DNA from: Frankia alni ACN14a
Lineage (GTDB): Bacteria; Actinomycetota; Actinomycetes; Frankiales; Frankiaceae
NCBI RefSeq assembly: GCF_000058485.1
Contig: NC_008278.1
Span: 2,908,962 to 2,972,961 of the forward strand
Reading direction: 5' to 3'
DNA length: 64,000 bases
Position 1 is the first letter of the stretch. Every line of letters begins with the position of its first letter. Below are positions 1 through 8,784 of this stretch, one piece after another. Below the pieces are notes generated by a model that was not told the origin of the DNA, ran no database searches, and saw only the letters and a program-made list of their open reading frames with translations. The position numbers were made by a program, and so were the translations under genes.

Positions 1-1345
1 AGCCGATGAACGGTCCAGCGTCGTTGTCGGGATGCCAGTACATATAGGTGCCGTTGAACTCCCAGCCCACCCTGACGATGGAGTTCGCGCGACCGTTGTT
101 GACCAGCACCGTGCCGAACTGCCGCCAGTAGGAGTCATAGGCCCCGCTGGCGCAGGCCCCGATACTGGCCCCGACGTTCTGCGGGAACAGCGGCTGGCTG
201 ATCGACATGCGGCCCGGCCAGCCGCCGACCGCGTTGAACATCCACGCGCTGTTGGTGACCCCGCCCCAGGAGGTCCGGTCGGTGTAGGCCAGGTCCAGGT
301 CGACCGCGCGGCCCCGCCAGTTCCCGAACCCTTGGACCTGATCTCCGCCGTTGATCCCGGACAGCCACGGCAGCCCGGACAGCGGGCCGTTGCCCGCACC
401 GCCACCGCCGGTCGGGGACACCGACGGGGACGCGGACGGGGTCGTGGTGGGGGCGACCCCGACGGAGTACACGTCGGCCTTGTCGAAGGTCAGCGTCGGC
501 CCGCCGGTCGCCTGGGGGTTGTGCTGTCCCGTCAGGGTGATGATGGTGGTGTGGTTGCCGCTGGCCAGGACCGGTGAGGTCCACACCAGGTCCGGGGCCT
601 GCCCTGCCGCGCGATACCAGTCGGCCGTGCCTTGGCCGGCCCCGTCGGTGGCGATGCTGTCGATGCCGCCCTGGGGTTCCTTGACGCCGTAGACCTTCAG
701 CTGCACCCCGGCCCAGGTGATCGTCACCTTGTCCCCGGTGGCCGAGGCCCATCGGTAGGAGCTGTTCGCGGTGCTGGCCACGGCGGTGTTGCAGCCGGCG
801 GCGCACTGATGCCAGTTCGCGGCCGGGGTGTAGGACACCGTGTTGGTGGTCGTCCCGATCGCGGTGTCCTCGATGGTGGTGGACAGCACCGGTGCCCCGG
901 TCGGGGTCACGGTCGGCGCTGTCGAGGTCGGGGCCGGCCCCGGCCCCGGATTGCCTCCTGCGTAGGCGGTGTACCCGAAGGTGATCTGCCGGCTGGCCGC
1001 CGGCGCACCAGTCGAGGTCAGGAACTGCACGCGGAAGGCACTCGCGGTGACCTGGTCGACCGCGTGGATCAGTGGGGCGGTCGGTTCCACCACCACCGCT
1101 GCCGGCACCGGCAGCATCTGCAGCCCGACCGTGCAGTAGCCGGAGGGGTCGGTGGTGCAGGTGACCGTGTCGGCCTGCAACGCGACGGTGGCCGTGACCT
1201 GCCGCGGCTGCTGCGGCAGGGCGGTCCCTACCGTCACCCCCACCCCGGCTGCCACCAGCATCCCGACCGTGGCGAAGACCGCAGGCCGGCCGCCCCACCA
1301 GCGTCGGACCCTGCGCACCCGTGTCACCTTCCAGCCCCCGCTCAT
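1..1345 (-). CDS. secreted GH26-like glycoside hydrolase (3' end outside window)
   Basis: The reading frame runs off the window at position 1, so only about 448 N-terminal codons are seen. The ATG overlaps the stop of the GH16 gene by ATGA. An Arg/Trp-rich start is followed by a hydrophobic stretch (about residues 20-40), either a signal peptide or a membrane anchor. Next comes a module beginning ALQADTVTC that is also present in the GH16 neighbour, then a Thr/Pro-rich linker and Ig-like region. The last part has the pattern RVGWEFNG followed by MYW, with E429 as candidate acid/base; this resembles GH26 mannanases and lichenases. I infer a polysaccharide hydrolase carried at the end of the phage tail operon. 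The GH26 call rests on one motif and could be a related clan A family. Confidence 0.6.
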   Translation of the reverse strand, partial: MSGGWKVTRVRRVRRWWGGRPAVFATVGMLVAAGVGVTVGTALPQQPRQVTATVALQADTVTCTTDPSGYCTVGLQMLPVPAAVVVEPTAPLIHAVDQVTASAFRVQFLTSTGAPAASRQITFGYTAYAGGNPGPGPAPTSTAPTVTPTGAPVLSTTIEDTAIGTTTNTVSYTPAANWHQCAAGCNTAVASTANSSYRWASATGDKVTITWAGVQLKVYGVKEPQGGIDSIATDGAGQGTADWYRAAGQAPDLVWTSPVLASGNHTTIITLTGQHNPQATGGPTLTFDKADVYSVGVAPTTTPSASPSVSPTGGGGAGNGPLSGLPWLSGINGGDQVQGFGNWRGRAVDLDLAYTDRTSWGGVTNSAWMFNAVGGWPGRMSISQPLFPQNVGASIGACASGAYDSYWRQFGTVLVNNGRANSIVRVGWEFNGTYMYWHPDNDAGPFIG

Positions 1346-2574
1346 ACGCGCTGCCAGACACGCAAATAGTCAATGTCCATCGAGGCCGGAAACCGCGTGG
1401 TGCTATCAGGCCCGCCGTGCAGCGGCGGCCAGTTCCCACCGACACTCAAATTCGCGATCAGGTAGAACGGATAGGCTTTGAACGCCGCAGGATCGTGATA
1501 CCCGTTGCATTCCCCGGGATGATTCGCGGCATAGATCTCCGTGCAGATCGACAGCCGGGCTCGGTGGCCGTCGATGTACCAGGACAAATGGTCCGGTTCC
1601 CAGTCGAAGCCGTAGACATGAAAATTGGCCGCAGTATCGGGACCCGTGATGGTAGCCGTGGCAGTGTCTCCGGCCTGACCGCTGACCGCATCATGCTCGG
1701 TGAGGTGGACGGTGGTCGGATCGTTCCCAGCGATCTCGAACACATCCTCCTCGCCGGAATCCGGCCAGCCGCCGTACACACGCTGGTCCGGCAACATCCA
1801 CAGCGATGGCCAGAAACCGTTGCCGCTCGGGACGCGCACCCGCCCCTCGTAGTAGCCGTAGGTGAACTGGAACGGGTGATAGCCGGGATTGTTGGCCCCG
1901 AACACGTCCGGGCCCGTGGACACCATCCCCGAATAGATCTTCCCGCCGGATTGCGTGGCCGTCAGGTGCAGTTGTCCCCCGGAGACGGACACATTGTCGT
2001 TGCCGGTCGGGGCGGTGTTGTAGGTCTCCTGCTCGCGGTTGTACGGCTGGCAGGAGCTGGAAAACGACGGGTTGCACAGTACCCACCGGCTCAGGTCCAG
2101 CGCGGTGCCGGTGAAGTCATCCGCGAACGGCAGGGTCCAGGCCCCTGTCTGCCCCACCGGCCCGGTGGGGCCGGCCGGCGGGGACGTCGTGGGGGACGGG
2201 GAGACGGTAGGAGAGCCCGGTGGGCCGAGCGGCGTCTCGGGTCGGCCCAGCACAGCCGTGTACGCGAAGCGCACGGGGGTGGATGCCTGGGGGTTGCCGG
2301 TGACCCCCAGGAACCGCACCCGGAAGCTGGCCGGGGTGACCTGGTCGACTGCGTGTAGGGCCGGCAGCGCGGTCTCCACCCGGACCGCCGCCGGCTGCTG
2401 GAGCAGCCCCGTGCGCACGGTGCAGTACCCGGCGGTGTCCGTGGTGCAGGTGACCGTGTCGGCCTGCAGGCCTACCGTGGCGCCCGCGCCGCTGGAGGCC
2501 GGTCCTCCGATCGCGGTGAGCAGCGCGAGCGCGCCCAGCAGCGCCGTCATGGTCCGTGCCAGCCGCGTGCCCAT
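1342..2574 (-). CDS. secreted GH16 family endo-glucanase
   Basis: This 410-aa protein has a typical Sec signal peptide (MGTRLARTM, then a Leu/Ala-rich core, cleavage near residue 30). The ALQADTVTC-type module shared with the next gene spans about residues 35-110, followed by a Pro/Ser/Thr linker. The GH16 catalytic domain covers about 145-410 and keeps the family signature ExDxxE: E275, D277 and E280, inside GEEDVFEIAG. GH16 enzymes cleave beta-1,3/1,4-glucans or galactans with retention. All key residues are present, so activity is likely. It is the penultimate gene of the tail operon seen here and overlaps its successor by 4 nt. A Sec signal on a phage tail-operon enzyme is unusual: the product should be exported by the host cell rather than built into virions. 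Confidence 0.85.
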   Translation of the reverse strand: MGTRLARTMTALLGALALLTAIGGPASSGAGATVGLQADTVTCTTDTAGYCTVRTGLLQQPAAVRVETALPALHAVDQVTPASFRVRFLGVTGNPQASTPVRFAYTAVLGRPETPLGPPGSPTVSPSPTTSPPAGPTGPVGQTGAWTLPFADDFTGTALDLSRWVLCNPSFSSSCQPYNREQETYNTAPTGNDNVSVSGGQLHLTATQSGGKIYSGMVSTGPDVFGANNPGYHPFQFTYGYYEGRVRVPSGNGFWPSLWMLPDQRVYGGWPDSGEEDVFEIAGNDPTTVHLTEHDAVSGQAGDTATATITGPDTAANFHVYGFDWEPDHLSWYIDGHRARLSICTEIYAANHPGECNGYHDPAAFKAYPFYLIANLSVGGNWPPLHGGPDSTTRFPASMDIDYLRVWQRV

Positions 2575-2575
2575 C

Positions 2576-3448
2576 TCAGGACCACACCGGGGTGACGACC
2601 GCGGACATGTAGCTGGCAGCGGTGGTTACCGCGCCGTTGCCGGAGCCGCCGAATCGCAGGGCGTTGACCTGGATGCTGTACGCCCCGGAGATCACCCCGG
2701 TGTTGCCCGGGGCGTGCCGGATGTAGCCGGAGATCCCGGACTCCCACGGCACGCTGGTCAGGACCGCCCCGGACAGCGCGGGCGGGGTCTGCCCGGTGCC
2801 GTTGCGTACGTTGAGGGAGAACACGTCGGACGGCTCCGACTTGGCGATCGATGCCTGGACGACGAACGCGACCTGGACGCGGCAGCCGTAGTCCGGCACC
2901 TCCAGCCGCATGATTCCGACCTCGTTGGTGATGCCGGTGACGGGCACGGACGTCGCGGACAGGTAGCGGGAGGGCCACAGCCCCCGCCATTCCGCTCCGT
3001 CCCAACCAAAGGGCAGGCCGCTGTCCTGCTCGACCGCGATGTCCCCGGAGCCCTTCTGGCCGATCTGCAGGCGGGCCAGCCGGTTCGCGACGGTCCGGAT
3101 CCGCGGGGTGGCGGTCCAGGCGCTGCCGTCGTAGACGGCATGGCAGCCCGGGTTCTGCAACCAGGCGACCATGCCCCCGGAGGGGGTGAGGACCTTGCTG
3201 TCCCGGTCGGAGGCGTCCGCGTAGGACATCACCAGCCGGGGTTCGACGGCGACGGCGAGCGCCTGGATCTGGCCGGGGCCGTTGGGGGGGTCAGCCTGGG
3301 CCGGGTAGGGCAGGCCCTGCATCGACGTCGTGCCCACCCGGACCCCTTCGGTGGTGCCACCGCCGGCGCCCCCCGGCACGGGGATGGTCGGCAGGCGACG
3401 GGCGGGGTCCGTGTCCTCCCGTCGCCTGCTCAGCATAGCTACCCCCAT
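2576..3448 (-). CDS. putative minor tail protein
   Basis: A 290-aa protein with no catalytic motif that I recognise. It is Gly/Ser/Thr/Val-rich with predicted beta structure, as is common for actinophage minor tail or receptor-binding proteins. It lies between the OB-fold tail gene and the GH16 gene, and the GH16 start follows within 2 nt. The annotated ATG at 3448 makes a 158-nt overlap with the upstream gene; the in-frame ATG at 3322 would cut this to 32 nt, so the start is uncertain. The tail role is inferred from position and composition. Confidence 0.6.
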   Translation of the reverse strand: MGVAMLSRRREDTDPARRLPTIPVPGGAGGGTTEGVRVGTTSMQGLPYPAQADPPNGPGQIQALAVAVEPRLVMSYADASDRDSKVLTPSGGMVAWLQNPGCHAVYDGSAWTATPRIRTVANRLARLQIGQKGSGDIAVEQDSGLPFGWDGAEWRGLWPSRYLSATSVPVTGITNEVGIMRLEVPDYGCRVQVAFVVQASIAKSEPSDVFSLNVRNGTGQTPPALSGAVLTSVPWESGISGYIRHAPGNTGVISGAYSIQVNALRFGGSGNGAVTTAASYMSAVVTPVWS

Positions 3449-3734
3449 CCCCGGTTGGGGGTGAAGAGGTAGGGGGTAGGGCCATGCCGGCGCGGCGGAT
3501 GCGTCCCAGCACGATCATCTGCCCGCCGCCGTGCAGGACCAGCACCACATGGCCGGCCGCCGGCTCGGTGTAGGAGTCCAGCACGGCGATGTGGTCCACC
3601 GGGTCCGGGTCTCCGCGGACCTGCAACGCGAGGGTGCCGTCGGCATTCACGGCGGTGACCACCCCCACCCCCCACGGCACCCCGGCGGACGCGGCCTGGG
3701 CCAGCGCCATGGCCAGATCGAGGCGGGCCGCCAT
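3291..3734 (-). CDS. small OB-fold-like tail protein
   Basis: A 147-aa product. The first 85 residues fit the small OB-fold proteins found in many actinophage distal tails: pattern GVVTAVNADGT, then VVLVLHGGG and MIVLGRIRRA. The rest is low-complexity Pro/Gly/Arg sequence and overlaps the next gene out of frame, so it may be a dispensable tail. The ATG overlaps the stop of the sedolisin-tail fusion as TGATG, implying translational coupling. A role near the tail tip is inferred from position. Confidence 0.6.
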   Translation of the reverse strand: MAARLDLAMALAQAASAGVPWGVGVVTAVNADGTLALQVRGDPDPVDHIAVLDSYTEPAAGHVVLVLHGGGQMIVLGRIRRAGMALPPTSSPPTGDGGSYAEQATGGHGPRPSPADHPRAGGRRRWHHRRGPGGHDVDAGPALPGPG

Positions 3735-6655
3735 CAGGACTCCGCCGGTGCGGTGTAGGCACGCGTCTGGATGGTCATCGGCTGACCCGGCACCAGCGGG
3801 ATGGTCATCTGATCGATGATCTGCCGCTCCGCATGCGCGTCCGGATACACCGCTTGGATCACCTGGGAGCCGTCCAGCGCCGCGTTGACGATGTTGGACA
3901 CCTGCAGGACCGAGGTCCACTGGGTGACCTGCGCCAGCAGAGCCCCGGCCACGGCCGCCCCTTGCGCGTTGTTGCTGATCAGCGGTGAGGAGAAGAACCG
4001 CGGCTTCTTGCCGAACGGCCCTTGCCAGGAGGTGTGGCTGCTGGGGTCGGAGTCGACCAGCATCACCTGCACGGGGGTCTCCCCATCCAGCCGTTCCCCG
4101 CGCACCACTACTGCGTTGAACGTCCTGGTGCGGCCCACCCGGCGCGTAGCGCCGGTCATCACCCCTGCCGGGCCGGCATCGACCGTCCAGACCGGTGGAT
4201 CGGCCAGGGTCGCCACCGGCTGCACCACGGGATGCCCCCGCGCATCGAAGTAGCCTTCGGCGCCGATGGCGTCCTCCAGTTGGCCGATCGCGGCCCACCG
4301 GTCGGCGTCGGTCCATGTCATCTGCGCGGCCACCGTGACGGCATCCGCGCGGATGATCGGACTGGTGTTGATCGCCCCTGGGGGGAGGGCCAGGCCCATA
4401 AGTCGGGCGATCTCGCTGGCCACGGTGGCGCCGGGCAGGCTCTGCGTGGTGGCGGTGAACCGGTAGTCCGTGACGAACCCGCCCCGGTCCGACGTCTGGG
4501 TCAACGACACCCCGCTGGAACTCTCCACGACCGCGTCGGCTTCCTCGAGGTGGAACAGGCCCAGCGGGCACCACTCGATGCTGCCGTCCGGGTAGACCAG
4601 CCCCCAGTTGACGTATAGTTCGACGCCGTTGACCCCGGACAGCAGGTCCGTCACCTGCCAGGGGGACAGCCCCGGGGCGGCGATGGTGCAGGTCAACTGC
4701 CGGCGGATCCGCTGGGTGGCATCCACCTGGACTTGGCCGTCGACCACGGGTAGCCCGTCGGGGTAGCCGGGGATCTGCACCCGGGTGGAACCGACGTAGG
4801 GCACGATCCGCGCGGTCATGGAGTGCGGGCCGCGCAGGGCATCGAGGAACTGCTGGCTGACCAGCAGGGCCGTGACCGTGACCGTGTTGGAGATCATCGA
4901 GCTGGCTGCGAGCTCGCCGTCGACGGCCTGGTAGTGCACCGGGGTGTTGGTGGGGGCGGCCGGGTCCGACCCGGTCCATACCCCGCCGGTCAGCGTGGCC
5001 GGGGTGGCACCGGCGATCGGGGTCCTCACCCCGTCCGGCCCCACCCGGTAGATCGTCGCCGTGGTGAACTGCGGCCACCGCAGCGACAGGTCCACCGTGC
5101 TGCCGGAGGTGGACACGGTCGCGGTGAGCCGCGCCGGGTAGAGGGCGCTGAGCAGTGCGGCCCCGTCCGGCACCCCCAGCCCGGTGCACGCATCCCAGCC
5201 GGCGCGGGCGCTGTACCCCCGGTTGTTTCCGGCCACGATGTCGCGGCAGACCTGCGGGTTGCGGTACAGGAAGGGGTGCAGGTGGCCGACGCGGTAGCCC
5301 AGCGTCTGGGTGAGCTGGGCGGCGAGTCCGGCCAGCATCGGGGACACCGCGCTGGTCCCGCCGATGACGGCCCACTGGCCGCCGACCAGCACGATGCTGG
5401 TTCCGTCCGCGGCCGCGGTCGCAACGTCCGGGCCGCCGCGGCCGATACGGCTGCCCGGGTTGATGGACGGGGGGATGTTGGTGCTGGCCTGGTAGTCCGG
5501 TAGGTCGAACAGGTCGGAGATGCCGCCGCCGCTGTTGCCGTCTGCCCCGCCCCAGTCCCAGACCACCTCATCGGTGATCGTCTGGCCGGTGCGGACCAGC
5601 GTGGTGCCGCCGCAGGCCAGCATCCACGGGCTGCTGGCCGGGTAGTCTGCGTGCGCCAGGCCGTCGTGGACCCCGTCGGAGCTGCCGTCATCCCCGGAGC
5701 TGCAGGTGCAGGTGATCCCGAACAGCGCGGCGGTGTGTAGAACATCCTCCAGGGCGCTGATGGCCGCGGGGGTCCAGTTCTGTTCGGCGCTGCCCCAACT
5801 CAGGCTGATCGCGCACGGGCTGGTCACCGTGTCGTGGATGGCCGCGAGGTAGGCATCCACGAAGCCGGCGCTGGTGTTCGGGGCGACGTACACGGCCTGG
5901 CGGGCCTGCGGAGCGACCGCGCTGAGGATCGCGATGTCCAGCATCGTTTCGACAGAGCCGCCGTCGGAGCCCGGGCTGTTCGCGGCACCGTCCACGGAGA
6001 TGGAGCTGACCTGTGGGGGGGTGTGGCCGATCGCGGACCAGTAGGTGGCCAGGTCGGGCAGGCTGTAGCCGCCGCCGAACTCCAGGATGGCCACGGTCTG
6101 ACCACCTCCGGTCGCCGGGTAGTGGTCCCGCGCGGCCAGCGCGGTCGCGTAGAAGCGGCTGTCCGCTCCGCGGGCATCGGGGCCGGGGGAGGGGCGGTGC
6201 CGGTGGTGGGTGCGCAGTGCCGGCCGGTCGTCCAAGCCGAGCACCGCCACGACCCCGGCCAGCTCCTCGGGTATGTGCACCGGGCCGGTGCGCCCGCGGT
6301 ACCAGCCGCCGGGATGCTCCCAGCGGTCCAGCCGGACCCGGAAGGCACGGCCCATCTGCCCGACGGAGCCGGCCAGCTTGACCGTCCGGGCCGGCTGGTG
6401 CTCCTCGACGACGTCCAGGTCGTGTTCGGCGGCGAACAGGCGCAGCGCGGCGAGGTCCTGCGCGCGGGCGCCGTGGCGGGCCGCGAACTGGCGGCGGTCC
6501 ATTCGCACCGCGATGTCGGGGAGCGGTTGGGTGGGGCGCAGCAGCACCGTGACCTGCATGCGCGTGGAGCGGTCCAGCAGTCCCCGCCGGCGCGCGCCGC
6601 TCATCGGACGCCGGTGGCTGCCGGCCAGCGGCCGGTACCCGCGCGGGGTGGCCAT
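3734..6655 (-). CDS. S53 sedolisin/kumamolisin-type peptidase fused to a DUF5047-type phage tail protein
   Basis: This 973-aa protein joins two normally separate families. Residues about 33-150 match the pro-kumamolisin activation domain (MDRRQFAARHG, then GRTGPVHIPEELAGVV). Residues about 160-505 form the S53 catalytic domain. It has E236 and D240 of the Glu-x-x-x-Asp pair, D322 in SSGDDG (oxyanion Asp), S435 in GGTSAVSP, and the C-terminal calcium-site pattern starting D472 and continuing GWDACTGLGVPDG. All catalytic residues of a serine-carboxyl peptidase are intact. An FN3-like linker (about 510-605) leads into a DUF5047-like domain (SQQFLDALRG, then LPVVDGQVQVD), which in actinophages is a distal tail component. 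Start and stop overlap both neighbours as TGATG. I infer a virion-mounted, self-activating peptidase. No comparable fusion is known to me. Confidence 0.88.
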   Translation of the reverse strand: MATPRGYRPLAGSHRRPMSGARRRGLLDRSTRMQVTVLLRPTQPLPDIAVRMDRRQFAARHGARAQDLAALRLFAAEHDLDVVEEHQPARTVKLAGSVGQMGRAFRVRLDRWEHPGGWYRGRTGPVHIPEELAGVVAVLGLDDRPALRTHHRHRPSPGPDARGADSRFYATALAARDHYPATGGGQTVAILEFGGGYSLPDLATYWSAIGHTPPQVSSISVDGAANSPGSDGGSVETMLDIAILSAVAPQARQAVYVAPNTSAGFVDAYLAAIHDTVTSPCAISLSWGSAEQNWTPAAISALEDVLHTAALFGITCTCSSGDDGSSDGVHDGLAHADYPASSPWMLACGGTTLVRTGQTITDEVVWDWGGADGNSGGGISDLFDLPDYQASTNIPPSINPGSRIGRGGPDVATAAADGTSIVLVGGQWAVIGGTSAVSPMLAGLAAQLTQTLGYRVGHLHPFLYRNPQVCRDIVAGNNRGYSARAGWDACTGLGVPDGAALLSALYPARLTATVSTSGSTVDLSLRWPQFTTATIYRVGPDGVRTPIAGATPATLTGGVWTGSDPAAPTNTPVHYQAVDGELAASSMISNTVTVTALLVSQQFLDALRGPHSMTARIVPYVGSTRVQIPGYPDGLPVVDGQVQVDATQRIRRQLTCTIAAPGLSPWQVTDLLSGVNGVELYVNWGLVYPDGSIEWCPLGLFHLEEADAVVESSSGVSLTQTSDRGGFVTDYRFTATTQSLPGATVASEIARLMGLALPPGAINTSPIIRADAVTVAAQMTWTDADRWAAIGQLEDAIGAEGYFDARGHPVVQPVATLADPPVWTVDAGPAGVMTGATRRVGRTRTFNAVVVRGERLDGETPVQVMLVDSDPSSHTSWQGPFGKKPRFFSSPLISNNAQGAAVAGALLAQVTQWTSVLQVSNIVNAALDGSQVIQAVYPDAHAERQIIDQMTIPLVPGQPMTIQTRAYTAPAES

Positions 6656-8397
6656 CACGGGCTCCCCGGGGCCGCGGCCGGCGCGATGGCTGTTTCCAGC
6701 GCCGTCCACGATGTCTTGGCCAGCGTCACGTCGGCCCAGGTCTGGTAGGTGGCCAGTACGTCGGCCCAGGTACCGCCGTAGGTGGTGCCGGTGCCGCCGC
6801 CGGCTCCGATGCCGTCGCCGGGGCTGGCCGCGCGGCCTAGCCCGGAGGGGCGGCCGGTGTAGGTGACGGGCAGAGTGTGCACGCGGGCAGGTAGGCCGTA
6901 GCCGATGCGACTGCTGTCGTAGGCCCCGACGGCGATGTACCCGGAGTCGTCCCCGGCGGCGTCCGCGGCAGGGGCCCGGTAGTACAGCGTCTGGCCGTCG
7001 TCGAGCAGCGCCTCCAACGCGCGCCGTTCCTCATCGGTGAACGTCAGGATCTTCAGGGTGGTGGTGGGGGCCCAGCGCCGCCCGGACACCACGATCGGGT
7101 CCTCTCGGCCCAGCACCTGGAAGACGCCCTGGGGCAGGGTGCGGTTCTTGGTGGTGGCATGGTCCTCCGCTGGTGTGATCCGCATGGACAGTGACGGGCG
7201 GCCGGGGCTGATGAGCCAGTAGCCGGTGGAGCCGGGCAGGGTGACGGGCTGGCTGATCACCGCGCTGCCGGCCGGCTCGGTGGCCGTGTACCAGACGGGG
7301 CGGTCGGCGGGGGCCTCGACGTCGGCCCCGACCCACTGCCCGGAGGTGAGGGTGGCAGGGGCGGCCGACCGGACCGGAATGACTGTTCCTGTGGGGTCGG
7401 AGCGGGTGACGGTGACGGTCACGGGCTGGTTGGGCCCGGTCCATGCCACCTGTAGGTCGATCCGACCTGCCTGTACGTTCGGAACCGCGTAGATCACTCC
7501 GCCGAGCAGGGGTCGGCCGGTCAGGCTGCCCCGTTCGTGGATCTGCCCGGAGCCGACGAGGTGACATACCCCGGCTGCCGTGAGCACCCCGTTGCCGCTG
7601 ATCTGCCCGGAGCCCTCGCCCGGCTGACCGGCCGAGCCCCCGAGAACGGACAGCGCCGCGGTGCCGCGCAGTGCCGCGGCCCCGCTGGTGTGGGGGTGGC
7701 CCTCCCCGACGGCCAGCGTCCCGAGGCCGCTGACCGTGCCGGTTCCGGTGCCGGAGGCGGCCACGGGCAGGATTTCGACGGCCGCCCAGGACAGCGGCCC
7801 GGACGGCGCGGTGGTCGACAGCATCATCGGCTGTCCTTCGGCCCCCGCCGCGGTGCAGTACAGGGTGGCCGCGGTCAGCGGGGTGGCCGCGCTGTACCGG
7901 GTCACCCCGCTGCCGGGGGTGGGGGCGGCGCCGTTGGACCAGTCCGCGTAGATCCCCCACAGCCAGGAGCCGGTGCGGCTGCAGGGGACCTGCACGGACA
8001 GCAGACCGGTCGCGGTGCCCTGCGCGACGGTGCCGATCGGGCTGCCGGGATCCTGCCCGGTGAACACGATGACCTGCGCATACTTGGCATAGCTGTTGTC
8101 TGAGGCCCCGACCACGGTGACGGTGCGGGGGATTGCTGTGGTGGTCACGGCCCACCACAGCACCGCCTCGTCGTAGGCACTGGTCCCCCCTGCCCGGCCG
8201 GCAAGCTGCCAGGACAGGCCGCCGGTGTCAGTGATCCAGGGACCCACGCTGCCGCCGGCGTAGGTGGAGCCCACCTGCGCGGCCACCAGCAGCAGCGCCC
8301 CGGTCGGGGCGGTGAACGGGGCGGTGGTGGCCGGCCCGCCGCCGGTGAACTCCGGGACCAGGACCGGCGGCGGGGTGGAGGAGTCGACCGCGAGCAT
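6655..8397 (-). CDS. distal tail (Dit-like) structural protein
   Basis: A 580-aa protein between the tape measure region and the sedolisin-tail fusion, the usual place for the distal tail protein. The N-terminal 230 residues look like a beta-sandwich (LamG or Ig-like). A Gly-rich repeat region follows (about 230-300), then an FN3-like segment similar to the linker of the next gene. The C-terminal half has an RPSLSMRITPAEDH-type segment, a LTFTDEERRALEALLDDGQ segment and a Gly-rich terminus. No catalytic motif was seen. The stop overlaps the next start as TGATG. The Dit assignment is by order, not by a diagnostic motif. Confidence 0.6.
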   Translation of the reverse strand: MLAVDSSTPPPVLVPEFTGGGPATTAPFTAPTGALLLVAAQVGSTYAGGSVGPWITDTGGLSWQLAGRAGGTSAYDEAVLWWAVTTTAIPRTVTVVGASDNSYAKYAQVIVFTGQDPGSPIGTVAQGTATGLLSVQVPCSRTGSWLWGIYADWSNGAAPTPGSGVTRYSAATPLTAATLYCTAAGAEGQPMMLSTTAPSGPLSWAAVEILPVAASGTGTGTVSGLGTLAVGEGHPHTSGAAALRGTAALSVLGGSAGQPGEGSGQISGNGVLTAAGVCHLVGSGQIHERGSLTGRPLLGGVIYAVPNVQAGRIDLQVAWTGPNQPVTVTVTRSDPTGTVIPVRSAAPATLTSGQWVGADVEAPADRPVWYTATEPAGSAVISQPVTLPGSTGYWLISPGRPSLSMRITPAEDHATTKNRTLPQGVFQVLGREDPIVVSGRRWAPTTTLKILTFTDEERRALEALLDDGQTLYYRAPAADAAGDDSGYIAVGAYDSSRIGYGLPARVHTLPVTYTGRPSGLGRAASPGDGIGAGGGTGTTYGGTWADVLATYQTWADVTLAKTSWTALETAIAPAAAPGSP

Positions 8398-8400
8398 CCG

Positions 8401-8772
8401 CTACCCGCCGATGCTGGCCAGGCCGCCGGATGAGGGGTTGGTCAGCGTGTAGGTGCCCTGGGAGCTGTAGGGCTGGGGGGTCCCCAGCGGGGCGCCGCCC
8501 TGGAACACCCCGCCGCTGGCGGAGTCCCACGTGCCGACGAACGCCACCGTCGCCCCGCCGGGGACGTCGAACGTTACCGAGCTCGCCAGGTTCTTCGCGC
8601 CGGCCGCGGCCGGCGACCAGGACGCTGGCTTACGGGCATAGGCCGGGCTGCCACCGGCCAACTCACTGTCCCCGGCCGCGCCCGGGTCGGCTGCGTGCAG
8701 GGAGAAATAGAGGGCCCTGTTGGCCCCCAACTGATCGAGCATGTAATTCTTTGCCGCCGCGCTGAATCCCAT
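8401..8772 (-). CDS. conserved small phage tail protein
   Basis: A 123-aa product starting MGFSAAAKNYMLDQLG. It resembles the short proteins of actinophage tails with the pattern 'SLHTADPG...SELAGG.PAYARK' (family similarity from memory). GGGAG lies about 8 nt upstream of the ATG. It sits 12 nt after the tape measure gene and 3 nt before the Dit-like gene, so it is within the tail operon. Its exact structural role is unknown. Confidence 0.6.
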   Translation of the reverse strand: MGFSAAAKNYMLDQLGANRALYFSLHAADPGAAGDSELAGGSPAYARKPASWSPAAAGAKNLASSVTFDVPGGATVAFVGTWDSASGGVFQGGAPLGTPQPYSSQGTYTLTNPSSGGLASIGG

Positions 8773-8784
8773 TTTGGCTCCCTG

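Noticed and set aside
135-1445. 436-aa open frame on the minus strand overlapping the GH26-like gene
   Set aside because: Low-complexity Arg/Gly/Pro product in another frame; the GH26-like frame has a signal peptide, a shared module and a catalytic motif.
3291-3448. Programmed frameshift joining the OB-fold and minor tail genes
   Set aside because: The frame relation would need a +1 shift and both genes have their own starts; a long overlap is simpler.
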